Program-made: the position numbers and the translations under genes
Shown here: one piece after another, positions 1-8,005 of the stretch
Layout of the letters: every line of letters starts with the position of its first letter
How positions within the stretch are numbered: position 1 is the stretch's first letter
Assembly: GCF_000153825.1 (NCBI RefSeq)
Contig: NZ_DS022299.1
Span: 2,473,707-2,537,706 of the forward strand
Source: Synechococcus sp. RS9916
GTDB lineage: Bacteria > Cyanobacteriota > Cyanobacteriia > PCC-6307 > Cyanobiaceae
DNA length: 64,000 bases
Direction of reading: 5' to 3'
The notes under the pieces: generated by a model
Database searches by the model: none
What the model saw: only the letters and a program-made list of their open reading frames with translations
What the model was told of the DNA's origin: nothing

Positions 1-108
1 TCTTTTTATTTCTGATTCTCCTCAAGTTTAAATCCCTTTTCTCTTCGGGCGGAAAGCCTGAGCTTTTTAGAGGTCTATGGGTTTAAGCTCCCCAATATCG
101 GCAAAGGT

Positions 109-567
109 CTATTGGCAGCAACTCACGGGGAATGAGCGATAGCCAAACAAATCGTTATTGATAATAAAGTCAACGTCGCCTGTGATGAATTGTTCGCTCT
201 TTCTTCCTCGAAGGCGGAAAGTGTAGGCTTCGCTTGGTCTTAGTTCTTGGTTGATTGTATAGGAGATTGTGTTGTCAATTGGGATGTAGTCTCCGTCTAT
301 TTTTGCAAGGGGCTGCAGGCTAAGTTTTTTGTGGAGCTCGTTGTCGATATCGATGTCTGACAATGTCTTCGTTTCGCCAGAATTGTTTGTGACTGTCGCG
401 ATTAGCTCTACTCTTCCGTCTCCGAAGTCTTGAATCGTTGCGTTAAAGCCCATTTGAGAGGTGTCTGCGCACGCTGCCAGCATGGCCGCTGCCGCAACGG
501 CTGCGCAACTTTTTAGTGATGTGCAAGCCGATTTGATTCTGTGCATTTTTGATCTGTAATTTCTCAT
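109..567 (-). CDS. Small predicted lipoprotein, function unknown
   Basis: A 152-residue product. The N-terminus is basic, followed by an Ala-rich hydrophobic stretch (about residues 21-32) ending in a lipobox L-A-A-C with the lipidated Cys at residue 33, so it is probably a membrane-anchored, periplasm-facing lipoprotein. The mature part looks beta-rich (FxATIxDFGDGRVELxAxVTNNSGE), which resembles small immunoglobulin-like or FxLYD-like domains in character, but I do not recognise a family. Met8 is a possible alternative start and gives a more typical signal length. The codon and base use is AT-richer than the core genes further right. It lies at the outer edge of the accessory zone in front of mpg. 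Confidence 0.6.
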   Translation of the reverse strand: MRNYRSKMHRIKSACTSLKSCAAVAAAAMLAACADTSQMGFNATIQDFGDGRVELIATVTNNSGETKTLSDIDIDNELHKKLSLQPLAKIDGDYIPIDNTISYTINQELRPSEAYTFRLRGRKSEQFITGDVDFIINNDLFGYRSFPVSCCQ

Positions 568-595
568 GACTATATCCCAGGTATTCCTTTGGCTG

Positions 596-917
596 CTACG
601 GCTTCCTTGGCTCTTCTGTCTTTCTCTTGTCGAGGTGGCTTTCCTCGGCCCAGTTGATCAAGGTTTCGCGAATGCAATTCTTGGCTTCGCTTGGTGTATG
701 AATCGTGAACTTCTCTTTTTCTTTGCTACTGACTTGCCCTGAAATGACACTCAGGTTCAGAGGATTTTGCTTGTTCTTTTGCGGCTTTTGAAGTTGTCGC
801 TAGGAAGCCTGGTGAGGGCTTTGCCTTTTCGCCTATCACGCTTTGGATGGCCCCAGTGATGACGAGCAGAAGATGCTTGCTGTGGTGCAGAAGAAAGGGA
901 AAATACGAGAGCTGCAA
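596..917 (-). pseudogene. Possible decayed small gene
   Basis: No intact gene covers the 568-935 gap. On the minus strand, a frame open from about 799 down to the stop at 596-598 encodes a protein-like C-terminus (about 50 residues, charged, ending KTEEPRKP) but has no start codon. A second frame, open at 726-917, overlaps its upstream end and could be the original N-terminus after a frameshift. I read this as a broken small gene, with low certainty. No family is recognised. Confidence 0.25.
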
Positions 918-935
918 GGATTCATTGGCAGGGTA

Positions 936-1379
936 TTAAGGCAAACTTTTTTCGCCTGCTGAGTCGGGTGGAATGATCCAGCTTGGATGCTGGAATGTGA
1001 CTCCATCGGCAAGTGTATAAGCGCGGTTTCCATCCTTTAGTTCAAGTGTGGCTTTTGTCTTGTACTGCTTCTTATCCCCGTATATGACCTCAATCTCATC
1101 TTCAGAGAGCCATTCAAGATAAAAAGTTCCATGTTCAAAAATTACTGCTGATAGTGCAGCTCCACCTCTGCCCCAAGCACATGGTTGGACAGCATTATTG
1201 ATGTAGCAGGCTTCGTAATCGGTGCAACGAGTCCTAGGTTGGCAAAAATGTGGTGAGGTCTGTTCCTCATAGTCTTGACTATGAGCAGGTGAGTTCAAGG
1301 TCATCGCTAGTGTGAGTGCAAGTATTTGAATCACTCTCCCATCCTTTTGAGAAGCTTTTCGATCATGTCTTCTGCTCAT
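936..1379 (-). CDS. Secreted hypothetical protein
   Basis: A 147-residue product when started at the ATG at 1379 rather than at the longer frame start at 1433. The shorter start gives a proper signal peptide: basic n-region (MSRRHDRK), hydrophobic core IQILALTLAMTL and an A-x-S-type cleavage site before QDYEE. The mature part has four Cys near its N-terminus (C-x5-C-x5-C-x7-C) that could form disulfides. No family recognised. Its start overlaps the start of the divergent neighbour: CAT of this gene and ATG of the other share bases at 1377-1380. Confidence 0.55.
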   Translation of the reverse strand: MSRRHDRKASQKDGRVIQILALTLAMTLNSPAHSQDYEEQTSPHFCQPRTRCTDYEACYINNAVQPCAWGRGGAALSAVIFEHGTFYLEWLSEDEIEVIYGDKKQYKTKATLELKDGNRAYTLADGVTFQHPSWIIPPDSAGEKSLP

Positions 1380-2061
1380 GATGCTTTCATACCTTAAAGC
1401 GATCTCCTCAGGAGTGCTTGTTTCGTTTCTCACGTCCTTGTCGCTAATTTTCGGTTCAGAGGCAAGCGAGAAGTCTGCGAGAAACTATCCACCGTTTTTC
1501 TACCGCTGCAACAACGGGCAGACGGTTGTTAGGCGTGCTGAGTACCAAAGAACTAAGGGCACAACTGTCTCCATTTATCCTTTTCCCGTTGAGGAGCAGT
1601 CACAGGTGCTACGGCGACGTCCTGCCAGGTTTACTGAGGGTCGCCACTCGGTTCGCTACTTCATTTCAGATCACGGTCAGGAGTACGACTGCAATCCGTG
1701 GAGTCGTTCTGATGGCGATGTCTTCGGAATCCCTGATCCTGCGGCTTTGCGACGGTATGCCAAGCGGTTCAACCCGGTGGCGAGGAACCGATTCATCTGC
1801 GCGGGCGGGCACTCTGTCGTCCTGCGGATCACGGACTTCGTGGATGCTGGACATCGCCACGGTCTGATGGAAGTGGGTGATGAAGAGCAAATCGGTCTTT
1901 ACTTCACCCGAGGTATATCAGGTCACTTCAACTCCAAGAGCACCTCAACACCAGGACTTTCCTTTGCCTGGGCTGTGCATTTGGATGACGCCCAAAGGTC
2001 TGTGATCAGGTGGTTTTTGTCCATTGACGACAAGTCCTTCAACTGCAAGCCACTCCCATAG
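1378..2061 (+). CDS. Secreted hypothetical protein, C-terminus running into mpg remnant A
   Basis: A 227-residue product with a predicted signal peptide (hydrophobic core about residues 10-28, cleavage near EASE). The mature part contains two similar Cys-containing segments (YRCNNGQTVV and FICAGGHSVVL, each followed about 55 residues later by a DCNP or NCKP motif), suggesting an internal duplication of a small disulfide-bonded domain. No family recognised. The start may be the ATG at 1378 or at 1381. The last codons and the TAG stop are supplied by the conserved left edge of mpg remnant A (CCACTCCCATAG), so the present C-terminus was probably set by the recombination event that placed the two together. 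Confidence 0.6.
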   Translation: MMLSYLKAISSGVLVSFLTSLSLIFGSEASEKSARNYPPFFYRCNNGQTVVRRAEYQRTKGTTVSIYPFPVEEQSQVLRRRPARFTEGRHSVRYFISDHGQEYDCNPWSRSDGDVFGIPDPAALRRYAKRFNPVARNRFICAGGHSVVLRITDFVDAGHRHGLMEVGDEEQIGLYFTRGISGHFNSKSTSTPGLSFAWAVHLDDAQRSVIRWFLSIDDKSFNCKPLP

Positions 2062-2235
2062 CCATCCAGCGCATCACCCAGGATTTCTCCGCCCTGTTCC
2101 ACGCTTTCTTCTGTCGCCCAGGGGAAGTCATCAGAACTGGCTTGGTGTGCTGCAGGTTGATGAAATGCCATGCCGATGCAAGCCTGCTCTGAGGCGTGGG
2201 CGTCGAAACGGAGGCCTATGACAAGGCCGTCACAG
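2052..2235 (+). pseudogene. mpg remnant A, 5' part
   Basis: This stretch aligns base by base with the first 185 bases of the mpg coding homology at 10246-10440, starting at the shared CCACTCCCATAGCC. It is clearly diverged and carries indels, so no functional frame remains. It is the oldest-looking of the partial mpg copies. The homology stops near 2235 and resumes at 2682, on the far side of an inserted membrane-protein gene. Confidence 0.8.
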
Positions 2236-2323
2236 CCTTTTCTGTTATTGCGAATTTTGTGAATATTGCCTGATGTCATGTTTTTTGGCTATTGATAAAT
2301 GGTCTTTAATGCCTCCCAGTGTC

Positions 2324-2680
2324 ATGACTGAAGCGGAAAAACTTCAAAAAGATGCCAAAAGAGCAGGCGTCAATTTGGTTGTAATGGGAGTTCTGCATTT
2401 CTTTTTTGCGTTCTTTGCGTCCCTTGGGTACGCGATTTATCTTGACTACTGGAAGCCGTTTTTGGTGGCTACCTTGACCGCGATTGTGTCGATTGTCGCT
2501 GCCGCCATTGTCGGTGGGGTTCTTGGGGCTGTTATTGGTGTTTCTGGTGGCACGGAAGAACTCGTAGGAGTGATTGGATTGGTGGTGGGTTTTCTGTTCG
2601 GTCTGATCGCCCCTTTGGTTTCTTTCTTGATGTTTAGATCCAGAGTCCTTGCTCTGCGTGATCGTGTGGCGAGTGCGTGA
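2324..2680 (+). CDS. Small multi-spanning membrane protein inserted into an mpg remnant
   Basis: About 118 residues from the ATG at 2324; in-frame ATGs at 2273 and 2309 would add 17 or 5 residues. The N-terminus is amphipathic and charged (MTEAEKLQKDAKRAG), followed by three to four hydrophobic segments: a Phe-rich helix (about residues 18-38), a long Val/Ala/Ile helix (48-75) and a Gly/Val/Leu helix (80-105), ending in a basic tail. No family is recognised. It occupies exactly the gap between the 5' and 3' halves of mpg remnant A, so it arrived by insertion into an mpg copy. Confidence 0.5.
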   Translation: MTEAEKLQKDAKRAGVNLVVMGVLHFFFAFFASLGYAIYLDYWKPFLVATLTAIVSIVAAAIVGGVLGAVIGVSGGTEELVGVIGLVVGFLFGLIAPLVSFLMFRSRVLALRDRVASA

Positions 2681-2681
2681 T

Positions 2682-2918
2682 TGGAGCCGTTTGATGTGTG
2701 TGTCAGCTATGGCTCCCCCACGGCTTGAATGTGGTGACTGATCGTGCAGAGTGGACGAATGGCGTGTTGCTTGCGCCATCGCTTTTCATGGAGAGTCTGA
2801 GTGAGGCGCGGCGGGGCCTGAGCTGCTTGCCAGGCGTATGGGTATGGATCGTGCCTATGACAGCTGCTTGATGTGTGGTGAGTGAGTTGTGGGCTGGCGC
2901 CACGACCCGCAGCAGCTT
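2682..2918 (+). pseudogene. mpg remnant A, 3' part
   Basis: Clear nucleotide homology to 10490-10735 of the intact mpg gene, including the conserved segments encoding the [15 protein letters not shown] and AHDSC regions, but with frameshifts. It continues remnant A after the insertion at 2236-2681. The part of mpg between about 10441 and 10489 is missing here. Homology fades near 2918, and 2919-2978 shows nothing recognisable. Confidence 0.78.
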
Positions 2919-2978
2919 TAATCCATCAGATTTGCCTGGCCTGTCAGTTGGCCTCAGGGAGATTATGTGGCTAGATGG

Positions 2979-5183
2979 TCAATACTGTTGGTAAGACTTC
3001 TCTTCCACAAAGACAGAGCCATAAGTGGTGTTGATCTCTTTCTTGATGGCCGCTCGTTGATCATTCTGCTGATAGACAGACCTTGCAAGGCGAATGAAGG
3101 TTTCGTCAAAGTTGTTGCGTCGTTCCTGGTCCCGAATCTCGTCTTCTATTTGCCAGAGATCTTGATTGACCTGTTTGAGGCGTTGGACGTGAGTGGGGTC
3201 AAGGTTGAGTTGGAGCTTGTTCAGTGTGGTCTCCAGGGCATTGAGCTCAGCCTTGACGTTCACCAGAGCAGCGCCTTGAAGATGCTGGGTCTTGATCTGT
3301 AGGATTGTGATCTTGTCAATCAGTTCGCCCAGAGAGATTGGGGCAAGAATGTCTTGTATTGGCTGAGGCTTTGCTGAAGGCTGAGGAGGTGGAGTTGGCT
3401 CGGTAGGCATTGCGGTGCTCCCGAATTGCTTCTGGAGTGCTTCCGCTACTCGCTCCATCAGCTCATGCCAGTTCCCTTGCTCCTTCTGACGAAAAAGGCG
3501 CATGGAGGGATACCAGAACGTCGTATCGCCTTCTAATCCCCAACGCCAATCCGGAACTTTGTGAAGTAGCAGCCAGGTGGTTTTGCCCATTCCTCCCGCC
3601 AGGTGTGCCACTGCGGTGTCGCTGGTGATGACGAGATCGCAATTGCCGATGATGGCAGCTGTCTCAAGAAAATCCCAGGTTTCGTTGATTTGATCTTGAC
3701 AGCTAACGAAACGCTCCTTGAAAGAGCAGGTGTCGAGTTGTTCGCTTCCGAATCCCTTCTGCAGTGAGAGTAGTGAGATAGAGGTGTTGTTGGCGATTGG
3801 GGCAAAAGCCTCTAGGGCTAAGGAGCGGCCCCTTAGCCCTGCCTTCTCAGCTTTTGGATTCCCTTGCCAGTTGATCCCTATGACTGGATGTGCTTTCTCG
3901 CCAAGGATGTCTGCCCACTTCTTGGTGAGTTCTTTTTTGGTGTTGATATAGGGATTGGTGAAGACCGGATTGCTTGGGCTGACCTCTAGCTGCCCAGGAA
4001 CTGAAAGGAGTGGCATCCACTCCCCCTCGGTCACTTGATTGGCTTGTTTTGGTGTGAGTGGTGAAGGATCAATTCCAGATGCTTTGATTAATGGGTGCAG
4101 CTTTGGCTGGGCGCAAAGTGAGATCGATATTCCTTTGTCTCTGAGGGCTATTGCATAACGCATGAACTGGAGTGTGTCTCCAAGTCCCTGCTCTGTGACT
4201 AATAGTAGTGGGTCTGATTGTCTGAGATCAAACTTGCCGCTCCTTTGCTTGCATTTGGGTATGGCATGGGGCTTTGCATGTTCTTTTTCTCCTTTGGTTC
4301 GCCATTCGTATTTCTCCCAGCCGCTCTTGTAGTCACCCCCAAGAAGCATCGTCAGCGCAGAGTTCCATTGAGCGTCGGGGAAGTTGGGCTTGAGCTGAAG
4401 GGCTTTGTTGAAGGAATCGATCGCAGCAGTTAGGTCGCCTTGTTCCTTAAGAGCATTGCCGAGATTGTTGTAGGTGTCGGCGTCGTTGGGTTTGAGCTGA
4501 AGCGCTTTGTTGTAGGAGGCAATGGCAGCAGTGAGGTCACCCTGCTCCTTGAAGGCAATGCCGAGGTTGTAGTGAGCCTCTGGGTAGTTGGGTTGGAGCT
4601 GAAGCGCTTGGTGATACGAGGTAATGGCAGCGGTTGGGTCTCCCTGCTTCTTGAGGACAACACCGAGATTGTTGTGAGTCTCTGGATCGTTGGGGTTGAG
4701 TTGAAGAGCGGAGTTGTAAGAGGCGATGGCAGCGGTTAAGTCACCCTGATCCTTGTAAGCATTGCCGAGGTTGTTGTGAGCCTCGGGGTAATTGGGCCTG
4801 AGTTGAAGAGCTTTGTTGTAGGAGGCAATGGCAGCAGTTAGGTCACCCTGCTCCTTCAGAGCAAGGCCGAGGTTGTAGTGAGCCTCGGGGTAGTTGGGCT
4901 TGATCTCGAGCGTTCGGCGCAGCAGTTTGATGAGCTCGGAAAATCTGCCTTGCATGCCGCAGAGTGCTGCAAGGTTCCCATAAACGATGTGATTGTTTGT
5001 CCCGGCTGCAATCAGTTCTCTGTAAATCGATTCTGCTTCTTGAAGCCTGCCCTGATCCATCAGAGCAACAGCCTCTTCCTCTTTGATGAAATGATCCTCA
5101 GAGCTCTGGCCAAGCTTTTTCCTTGAGGTGTGGCTTTTAGGCGTATTAGAGAAACCAGAGCTCTTCCGTTTGGACTTACTCAC
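2979..5183 (-). CDS. TPR-glycosyltransferase-like protein with DUF6165-type tail
   Basis: A 734-residue three-part protein. Residues about 35-275 are tetratricopeptide repeats, five of them almost identical 34-residue units (NLGxALKEQGDLTAAIxSYN pattern). Residues about 275-590 resemble the TPR-linked GT9/GT41-like glycosyltransferase fold: an EQGLGDTLQFMRYA segment like the nucleotide-sugar site loop, GINWQGNP, and CDLVITSDTAVAHLAGGMGK, the conserved late loop of GT9 enzymes. Residues about 610-734 match the DUF6165 type found on such proteins. The likely role is cell-surface or protein glycosylation; the acceptor is unknown. The gene lies between mpg remnants A and B and probably belongs to one of the accreted segments. 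Confidence 0.75.
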   Translation of the reverse strand: MSKSKRKSSGFSNTPKSHTSRKKLGQSSEDHFIKEEEAVALMDQGRLQEAESIYRELIAAGTNNHIVYGNLAALCGMQGRFSELIKLLRRTLEIKPNYPEAHYNLGLALKEQGDLTAAIASYNKALQLRPNYPEAHNNLGNAYKDQGDLTAAIASYNSALQLNPNDPETHNNLGVVLKKQGDPTAAITSYHQALQLQPNYPEAHYNLGIAFKEQGDLTAAIASYNKALQLKPNDADTYNNLGNALKEQGDLTAAIDSFNKALQLKPNFPDAQWNSALTMLLGGDYKSGWEKYEWRTKGEKEHAKPHAIPKCKQRSGKFDLRQSDPLLLVTEQGLGDTLQFMRYAIALRDKGISISLCAQPKLHPLIKASGIDPSPLTPKQANQVTEGEWMPLLSVPGQLEVSPSNPVFTNPYINTKKELTKKWADILGEKAHPVIGINWQGNPKAEKAGLRGRSLALEAFAPIANNTSISLLSLQKGFGSEQLDTCSFKERFVSCQDQINETWDFLETAAIIGNCDLVITSDTAVAHLAGGMGKTTWLLLHKVPDWRWGLEGDTTFWYPSMRLFRQKEQGNWHELMERVAEALQKQFGSTAMPTEPTPPPQPSAKPQPIQDILAPISLGELIDKITILQIKTQHLQGAALVNVKAELNALETTLNKLQLNLDPTHVQRLKQVNQDLWQIEDEIRDQERRNNFDETFIRLARSVYQQNDQRAAIKKEINTTYGSVFVEEKSYQQY
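4402..4911 (-). repeat. Five tandem 102-bp TPR-coding units
   Basis: Five consecutive units of 102 bases (34 codons) start at about 4402, 4504, 4606, 4708 and 4810. They are similar enough at DNA level (recurring GCTTTGTTG and GGCAGCAGTTA blocks) to look like recent expansions or homogenised copies. Copy-number change by slippage would keep the reading frame. Confidence 0.75.
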
Positions 5184-5219
5184 GCATAGTCAATGGAATT
5201 GCCTCAATGTTACGCCGGT

Positions 5220-5356
5220 CTTCACGCCAATCCCATAGCCACCAAGTCCATCACCCAAGATTTCCCAGCCCTGCCCCACGCCTTCTTCTGCCGCCCCGCA
5301 GAAGTCGTCGGACCAGACTTGGTGGGCTGCAGGTTGGTGAAACGCCAAACAGACAT
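5220..5356 (+). pseudogene. mpg remnant B, 5' end only
   Basis: About 137 bases homologous to the 5' end of mpg (10246-10382), beginning at the same CCCATAGCC edge as the other copies. It is diverged from the live gene, but less so than remnant A. The GGACCAGACTTGGTGGGCTGCAGG region is nearly unchanged. Homology ends just before the stop codon of the minus-strand secreted-protein gene at 5363. Confidence 0.8.
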
Positions 5357-5362
5357 AAGTAT

Positions 5363-5740
5363 CTAGAGGGTGTAGCTGAACTTTCCGCCGTCTACAAAGA
5401 TTGTAATCGTTGCTCCTGTCTGGGAGTAAGTGCCTTGGTGGAATGATCCTTTGGTTTGCCCTGGTGCGTACAAATTAATTTGCACATTATTGCCTCTCAT
5501 TTCCCTGGAGATGATCCTTAGAGTTCCGTTGGGTTCTCGTAGGAACTCTTTTGTCCACCCGCCTGCATTGGGCTTTCTGGAGATGGTGCAAGTATTGGTT
5601 GATGTTCCCTCAAATTTGCATCGTGATGTGTCTGCATTGGTGGGCAATCCATGTAATCCAATCATGCTTATTGAAGTCAAGAGTGCGAAAATAAGTTTTT
5701 GAGTGTTGAGAGTCATAAGGGTCTTGGTCTTGTAGGTCAT
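5363..5740 (-). CDS. Small secreted protein, function unknown
   Basis: 125 residues from the Met at 5740 (a longer start at 5782 and a shorter one at 5716 are possible). It has an N-terminal signal peptide: basic n-region, hydrophobic core [14 protein letters not shown], cleavage near TNA-DT. The mature domain is about 85 residues with two Cys close together (RCKF, TCTI) and a run of short beta-strand-like segments with Gly turns. No family recognised. It sits between mpg remnants B and C. Confidence 0.5.
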   Translation of the reverse strand: MTYKTKTLMTLNTQKLIFALLTSISMIGLHGLPTNADTSRCKFEGTSTNTCTISRKPNAGGWTKEFLREPNGTLRIISREMRGNNVQINLYAPGQTKGSFHQGTYSQTGATITIFVDGGKFSYTL

Positions 5741-5782
5741 TTCTCGCAAATTGCGTAATTGGTTGGTTTGAAGACGAGGCAC

Positions 5783-6119
5783 TCTGGGCTTTTCCCGGTT
5801 ATCCAGTTGTCTTGCCGCTCAGTCACAGTTGTTGGATTTCCTCTGCCAGGTGTATCTCCTGCAAGGTAGTTAATGGAGTGAATCTTTCCTTTCTTCCAGC
5901 TGGTTCTGTAAGATTCCCTCCTTAGTGCTTCGCCTTTGAATCAGAATAAGCACTGTATATTCTTGAAGTGTTGAGCGTGTCTGACTTCGGTGCCTGAGAG
6001 TGCCAATATCGCGAGTAATCCCACCTGGCGAATTCTACTCGTTGTTTCGGGTCTTTGTTTGTAGGAGCAGTAAGTCTTATGCAGATTATACGGTCTATGT
6101 AACGACTCTCAGTCAACCC
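5783..6119. other. Intergenic stretch without a supported gene
   Basis: About 335 AT-rich bases between the secreted-protein gene and mpg remnant C. Short open frames exist on both strands, but none has a convincing start, composition or homology. In the mpg frame, an in-frame TAA lies a few codons before remnant C, so the remnant cannot be translated from upstream. Confidence 0.5.
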
Positions 6120-6401
6120 CATAGCCAGTCAGCACATCGTCAAGGATTTCCCAGCTCTCCCTCAATCCTTCTTCTGCCGCCCTGCAGAGGTAGTGGGACC
6201 TGACTTGGTGGGCTGCAGGTTGGTGAAACGCCAGGCGGATGGCAGCTTGCTCTGGGGCGTGATTGTGGAGACGGAGGCGTATTCACAGGATGAGCCTGCC
6301 TGTCACGGTTACCGGCGCCGCTCACCGCAAAACGAAACCCTGTTTGGAGAGCCAGGGCGGTTTTATGTGTATGTGAGCTATGGCATCCACCACTGCGTGA
6401 A
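6120..6401 (+). repeat. mpg remnant C: 282-bp direct repeat of the live gene's 5' end
   Basis: This segment matches 10254-10535 inside the intact mpg with no gaps and only four mismatches that I can find, all near its right end. It covers codons from ATA-GCC to about the SYGIHHCV region. It has no start codon (in-frame TAA just upstream), and the frame runs on after 6401 into unrelated sequence before a stop near 6438. It marks the left end of the youngest inserted element; its partner marks the right end. Confidence 0.9.
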
Positions 6402-6658
6402 GCGAGCCGTGAGCTCAAGCAGCTCAGGCTGGGCTTGATTTTTGAAAGTTTGCTCTGGGTCAGTCAGCCAAGGTTCAAGCCACTGCAGCTGATTTGAGTG
6501 ATTTGTCTTGCTTGCAGATGCTCAACGGCTAAGTAGGGCTACAAGCTCTGGTGAGGTTGATGGATAAATCAGTGGTGCAGCCGTAGCTCTGGTGACAGCA
6601 GCAATCCAGCACCCTGCTCAAGCCGCCATCGCTCCGCAACAACAACGGCACGCTCCAG

Positions 6659-7687
6659 GTGAGGGTGCGGATTGATGGCAAGGATGCGTTTATCAATCGC
6701 CTGGGACGCTGGAACGACCCAGTGGCGGTGGCTAAAGCCCACGCCATCAGCGCCCAGATTTGGAGTGATTACCAGCAGGGCAGCTTTGACCGCTCCCTGA
6801 TGGCATATCAGCCGCTTGTGAATGGCAAGCAGGTGGCACTGCTGGAGGCGCTGAGGGTGAGGGCAGAGACCAAACGCCAGGCTGCTGCAGTTCACGCTCA
6901 CAAGCTGCTGGAGCGATATGGAAAACCCATCCGCAATCGCAGTGAAGCAGAGGAGTTTCTGCGCTGGTTGAGAGAGAAGTGTGGATTGAGCGACTGCACG
7001 ATTGCTGGGTTGATGAGCCATTACCGCCAGTGCAGTGGAGGCAATCGCCATCTCTTTTCCCACAAGCTCAAGTGGCAGCGGCGGTCGGTGCAGAGCGATG
7101 TGTTGAGCGTGGAAGAAATCCAAGCCGTGCTGGCTGACCTGGAGCGCAATGAGAGCTGGTATTACCCACTGTTTCTGCTGTGGCTCAGCACAGGGATGCG
7201 CAATGCAGAAATCAGGGGATTGACCTGGGATTGCATTCGCTGGGAAGAAGGTGAGGTGCTGGTTTGTAAGAGCTTGCGGCGTGATGGCTATTCATCAGGT
7301 CATCACAGCTGGGCAACGACGAAGACAGGGAGAGAGCGGGTTGTGCCACTGACCGCTCAGGTGCTGGAGGTGTTGAGGCAGCACAAGGCTGAGATGGAGC
7401 TGCTGGGGATTGATGACCCTTATGGGCTGGTGTTTGTAACCCCTACCAGCCACACCAACATCTACGACCACCTGGTGGGTCGTGTGTGGAAGCGGTCGCT
7501 TGAGCGTTGTGGCTTGAAGCTCCGCCGCCTTTACGCCCAGCGTCATAGCTTCCTGTCTCACGCTTTAGCGATGGGAAACTCCCCTGCTGATTTGGCAGCG
7601 GCAGCAGGGCACTCCACCAAGATGCTGCTTGATACTTATGCCAAACCAACAGGCAGATTGAAGATGCCGAGCTGGCAGACAGCTTGA
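6659..7687 (+). CDS. Tyrosine recombinase (phage-type integrase)
   Basis: A 342-residue tyrosine recombinase, expected to catalyse integration or excision of the surrounding element. Catalytic residues visible: box I Arg181 in STGMRNAEIRGL; Lys222 in TKTGRERVVPL; Arg295 in LYAQRHS, where the usual His of the HxxR motif is Tyr292; His318 in AAGHS; nucleophile Tyr327 in LDTYAK. The N-terminal 140 residues are the arm- and core-binding domains. The first usable start is a GTG at 6659, but an in-frame, homologous-looking stretch (KPPSLRNNNGTLQ) continues upstream to a TGA at 6593 without ATG, GTG or TTG. Either initiation is non-standard or the true N-terminus has been lost. Confidence 0.85.
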   Translation: MRVRIDGKDAFINRLGRWNDPVAVAKAHAISAQIWSDYQQGSFDRSLMAYQPLVNGKQVALLEALRVRAETKRQAAAVHAHKLLERYGKPIRNRSEAEEFLRWLREKCGLSDCTIAGLMSHYRQCSGGNRHLFSHKLKWQRRSVQSDVLSVEEIQAVLADLERNESWYYPLFLLWLSTGMRNAEIRGLTWDCIRWEEGEVLVCKSLRRDGYSSGHHSWATTKTGRERVVPLTAQVLEVLRQHKAEMELLGIDDPYGLVFVTPTSHTNIYDHLVGRVWKRSLERCGLKLRRLYAQRHSFLSHALAMGNSPADLAAAAGHSTKMLLDTYAKPTGRLKMPSWQTA

Positions 7688-8005
7688 AAAGAAAACTAAA
7701 AAGGATGCTTATTTCAAAGCTATAAAAGTGGGTGCGTCAGTGCTTGAAGTGCTGCGGAAATAGTAATAAAAATAAGCCTGCGTGATGTATTGCTTTCGTT
7801 GTCTTTGCCTGCGGAGATTGGAGTGTTGGTCAATCGTCAGCGACAGACCCTGTAAAAACAACAACTTGTATAAATAACTATCGCCTGCAGTGCTTACTCG
7901 GTGGATTGAGAAGCGACCGCTGCTAGCAATAGCAGAAGAGATGTGCTGGATGCCAAGGGATTGGTGTCAGGTGTCTCTGCGTGAGAAGAAACAGGAGAAA
8001 CTCAA
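7688..8005. other. Intergenic region between integrase and Rep-like gene
   Basis: 318 AT-rich bases without a supported gene. It contains AT-rich patches (TAGTAATAAAAATAAG; a TATAAA-like -10 box at 7869-7874) and short direct repeats of AGTGCTTGAAGTGCT type. This is the natural place for the promoter of the Rep/RHH operon and possibly for an origin or nick site used by the HUH protein, but no defined iterons are visible. Confidence 0.35.

Noticed and set aside
2024-2221. Small plus-strand frame over mpg remnant A
   Set aside because: It reads the decayed mpg sequence in the wrong frame; not a gene.
5922-6203. Two overlapping short frames on opposite strands before mpg remnant C
   Set aside because: No start signal, no recognisable protein features, and each runs across the edge of the repeat.
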